Below are positions 62,058 to 64,000 of a stretch of DNA of 64,000 nucleotides, piece by piece; positions within the stretch are counted from its first letter, which is position 1, and each line of letters starts with the position of its first letter. The position numbers and the translations under genes were made by a program. The stretch is taken from positions 1 through 64,000 of the forward strand of contig JBGAKX010000005.1 in the NCBI GenBank assembly GCA_044224215.1. The letters are read 5' to 3'. Source of the stretch: DAOMFM01 sp035429825. GTDB taxonomy: Bacteria; Acidobacteriota; Blastocatellia; UBA7656; JADIYM01. The notes beneath the pieces are model-generated. The model was not told the origin of the DNA. It saw only the letters and a list, made by a program, of their open reading frames with translations, and did not search any database.

Positions 62058-64000
62058 ATGCCACAAGAGATCCAGAAGCGTCGGGATGTGCTCGCGGCCA
62101 TCAAGAGTGTGGCCGCCATTGCAGACATCACCGCTGAGCATGCCGGGCATTTCGAGCACGAGATCGACCTCGAAGTCATCGTCTACGGCCGCAACTACAA
62201 CGGCAAGAAGGTCGGTCCGTACGTGCGCCTCCTCGTCTACCAGAACGGCGAGGACGTCATGCGCGAGGGCGAGTGGGGCGGGAACACGTTCTACGTCGTG
62301 GTCGAGGGCAAGGCCGACGTGCTGATCGACAGCGCGAACGGCATCGTCAAGGTCGCCGAGATATCGCAGGGCGACATCCTCGGCGAGATGTCGATCCTTG
62401 CGGGTGTGCCGCGATCCGCGACCGTTCGTGCACCGCAGGGCGGCGCCGTGAAGGTGCTCGAGGTTCAGCGTCCGGCGCTCCGGTTGCTGCGCAAGCTGCC
62501 GCATTTTGGTGAGTCGCTCGACCGGTCGTATCGCCATCACGGCAGAAACCAGATTCTCCAGGTACTCGGGTCCGTGGAGCACCTGTCGACGGACGCGATC
62601 AAGGCGCTTGAGGGCATCTCGCAGTTCCGCGTGTACGGCAAGGGGCACGTCCTGTTCCGTGCGGGCGAGCAGATTCGTCGTGTCTACCTTCTCAAGACCG
62701 GCTGGCTGCGAATGTCGCAACAGGCTAAGACCTCGCTGCTCGCGGCGGTGCCCGGGTATGGCAACGTGAAATCGCTGTCGTGGGACACCCCGTCGCCGGA
62801 CAGCTACTTTGGTCCGTCACACGCGTTCGGCCTGGAGGGCGTCCAGCAGGATGCAACGTGGCGCCACTCGGGCGTGCTGCTCGGACGCACCGAGATGCTC
62901 GAGGTGTCGGTGTCGGAGCTCCGAAAGAACCCGCAGCTCGTTGCGCTCCTTGGGCACGCGCTGCAGACCCTCGAGATCAAGGACGCGCAGGCCGACAAGG
63001 GTCCGCCGGCCCCGGTCGCCGAGGCGCAACGCGAACTGATCGCGAACGGGCTCGTCGACGGGACGAACCTGTTGCTGATGGACATGGAGCTGTGCGTCCG
63101 GTGCGGCAACTGCTCGCTTGCCTGCAATCACCAGCACGGCAACTCGAGACTGCTGCGACGGGGCATTTCGATCACGCGCCCCGAGACGCTCAAGAAGAAC
63201 TCGCATACGCAGCACCTCATGAATCCGTCGGTCTGCATGCACTGCATGGACCCCGAGTGCATGACGGGCTGTCCGACGGGAGCGATCGGTCGCTTCCCCG
63301 GCGGCTATGTCGACATCGATCCGAAGACGTGCATCGGGTGCGGCGACTGCGCGACGCAGTGCCCGTACGACGCCATCTCGCTGATCGCGCGACGGCCAAA
63401 GCCTGGTGAGAAATCGAATGCGCTTGTCGAGATGTTCAGCCTGGCGCCTGCGCCGATACCCGAGTCGGTCGAAACGACCGAGGACCTCGTTGCGGTCAAG
63501 TGCAACCTTTGCAGCAATACGCCGCTGAACCCGCCGGGCGCGAAGTCGCGCAAGTACAGCTGCGAAGAGAACTGTCCAACTGGTGCGCTTCTGCGTGTGA
63601 GCCCGCGTGTCTACTTTGACGAGATCGCCAACATCGAGGGCGTCATCTTCAAGGACGATACGCACATCGTTTCCAAACACACGTCGCACCGCGATCCCAA
63701 GAAGCGACTCATTCACCTGCTCGGCATCGTGCTCACGCTGGCGCTTGCCGCGGTGAGCGTGGCGGCGCTTTACAGAATCGGCCGCGACAATCCGCTCCTT
63801 GGATCGTGGTTCAACTTCTACTGGTTCACCGGGATTGTTGGTCTTCTCGCGATCACGTGGGTGATGTTGTACCCGATCCGCCGACAGATCTTCCGCAAAC
63901 GCGTCATTCCGTTGCGCTACTGGATGCTGTCGCATGCCTACATGGGCGTGATCGCGGGCGTGCTCCTTCTCATGCACGCCGGGACGCGCGGTGGCGGCCT
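62058..64000 (+). CDS. Membrane protein with two cyclic-nucleotide-binding domains and ferredoxin-type Fe-S clusters (3' partial)
   Basis: The open frame starts with GGGAGG and ATG 62058 and runs past the window end (at least 647 codons). Residues about 28-150 form a cNMP-binding domain (GNTFYVVVEGKADVLI, then GDILGEMSILAGVPRSATVRA, the phosphate-binding cassette with its Arg). A second, more divergent domain is at about 195-315. From residue 345 comes a four-cluster-like Fe-S part: CVRCGNCSLAC, CMHCMDPECMTGC with PTGAI, CIGCGDCATQC with PYDAI, and a fourth site from CNLC and CEENC with PTGAL. At about 550 transmembrane helices begin (LLGIVLTLALAAVSVAALY). The Fe-S part resembles HybA/NrfC-type electron-transfer subunits. 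It lies after the cytochrome genes on the same strand, so a redox role controlled by cAMP or cGMP is a fair inference. Confidence 0.88.
   Translation, partial: MPQEIQKRRDVLAAIKSVAAIADITAEHAGHFEHEIDLEVIVYGRNYNGKKVGPYVRLLVYQNGEDVMREGEWGGNTFYVVVEGKADVLIDSANGIVKVAEISQGDILGEMSILAGVPRSATVRAPQGGAVKVLEVQRPALRLLRKLPHFGESLDRSYRHHGRNQILQVLGSVEHLSTDAIKALEGISQFRVYGKGHVLFRAGEQIRRVYLLKTGWLRMSQQAKTSLLAAVPGYGNVKSLSWDTPSPDSYFGPSHAFGLEGVQQDATWRHSGVLLGRTEMLEVSVSELRKNPQLVALLGHALQTLEIKDAQADKGPPAPVAEAQRELIANGLVDGTNLLLMDMELCVRCGNCSLACNHQHGNSRLLRRGISITRPETLKKNSHTQHLMNPSVCMHCMDPECMTGCPTGAIGRFPGGYVDIDPKTCIGCGDCATQCPYDAISLIARRPKPGEKSNALVEMFSLAPAPIPESVETTEDLVAVKCNLCSNTPLNPPGAKSRKYSCEENCPTGALLRVSPRVYFDEIANIEGVIFKDDTHIVSKHTSHRDPKKRLIHLLGIVLTLALAAVSVAALYRIGRDNPLLGSWFNFYWFTGIVGLLAITWVMLYPIRRQIFRKRVIPLRYWMLSHAYMGVIAGVLLLMHAGTRGGG

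Overview
The window looks like one contiguous piece of a high-GC, Gram-negative-type bacterial chromosome. Signal peptides, lipoprotein signals, periplasmic multiheme cytochromes and System II cytochrome c maturation are all present, and no phage, insertion sequence, CRISPR array or tRNA was seen. The gene mix (propeller-type hybrid sensor kinase, M61 peptidase, MoaD-MoaE fusion, multiheme c7-type cytochromes with ResB/CcsA, TPR proteins, secreted alpha-amylase, sucrose-phosphate synthase plus sucrose synthase) would fit Acidobacteriota, perhaps Vicinamibacteria. That is an inference from gene content, not a phylogenetic result.

Region 1 (1-24 kb) is mostly housekeeping and accessory genes: a TPR protein with a degenerate GGDEF domain (cut by the window edge), a fused molybdopterin synthase, a GH13 amylase, an AttEFGH-like ABC export cassette (ATPase, double-FtsX permease, AttH/CrtC-like protein), an aromatic FAD monooxygenase behind an unusual promoter/operator, two hybrid histidine kinases sharing a C-terminal tail, an MgtC/DUF4010 membrane protein, citrate synthase, L-aspartate oxidase, an M61 peptidase and a DUF4139 protein.

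Region 2 (about 24-48.6 kb) reads like an ion/osmotic stress island: a DUF389 membrane protein with an HATPase regulator carrying a pseudo-receiver, a ClC H+/Cl- exchanger, a diheme cytochrome c peroxidase, a sigma54-dependent two-component pair with its own -24/-12 promoter and upstream dyad, a CPA1 Na+/H+ antiporter, a sucrose biosynthesis operon (SPS-SPP fusion, sucrose synthase), a divergent sugar ABC importer without ATPase, an orphan RCK_C domain and a 7TM-HD phosphodiesterase of the c-di-AMP (PgpH) family. Ion antiport, compatible-solute synthesis and c-di-AMP turnover are each linked to osmoregulation in other bacteria; that they act together here is inferred from proximity.

Region 3 (48.7-64 kb) starts with a TPR protein and an alpha/beta hydrolase, the RNase P RNA and an SCP2-domain protein. 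It then becomes an electron-transfer locus on the + strand: a secreted protein fusing an Ig-like domain to two GlcG/HbpS domains, a 13-CxxCH cytochrome, a 9-CxxCH cytochrome, a 4-CxxCH c7-type cytochrome whose sequence is repeated as a domain at the C-terminal part of the 13-heme protein, ResB, CcsA, a membrane TPR protein and a membrane protein joining two cyclic-nucleotide-binding domains to ferredoxin-type Fe-S clusters (runs off the window). Candidate sigma70-type promoters precede the first cytochrome gene set, the c7 gene and the cNMP/Fe-S gene. This locus is the best candidate for an undescribed system: a possibly nucleotide-controlled Fe-S/multiheme electron conduit.
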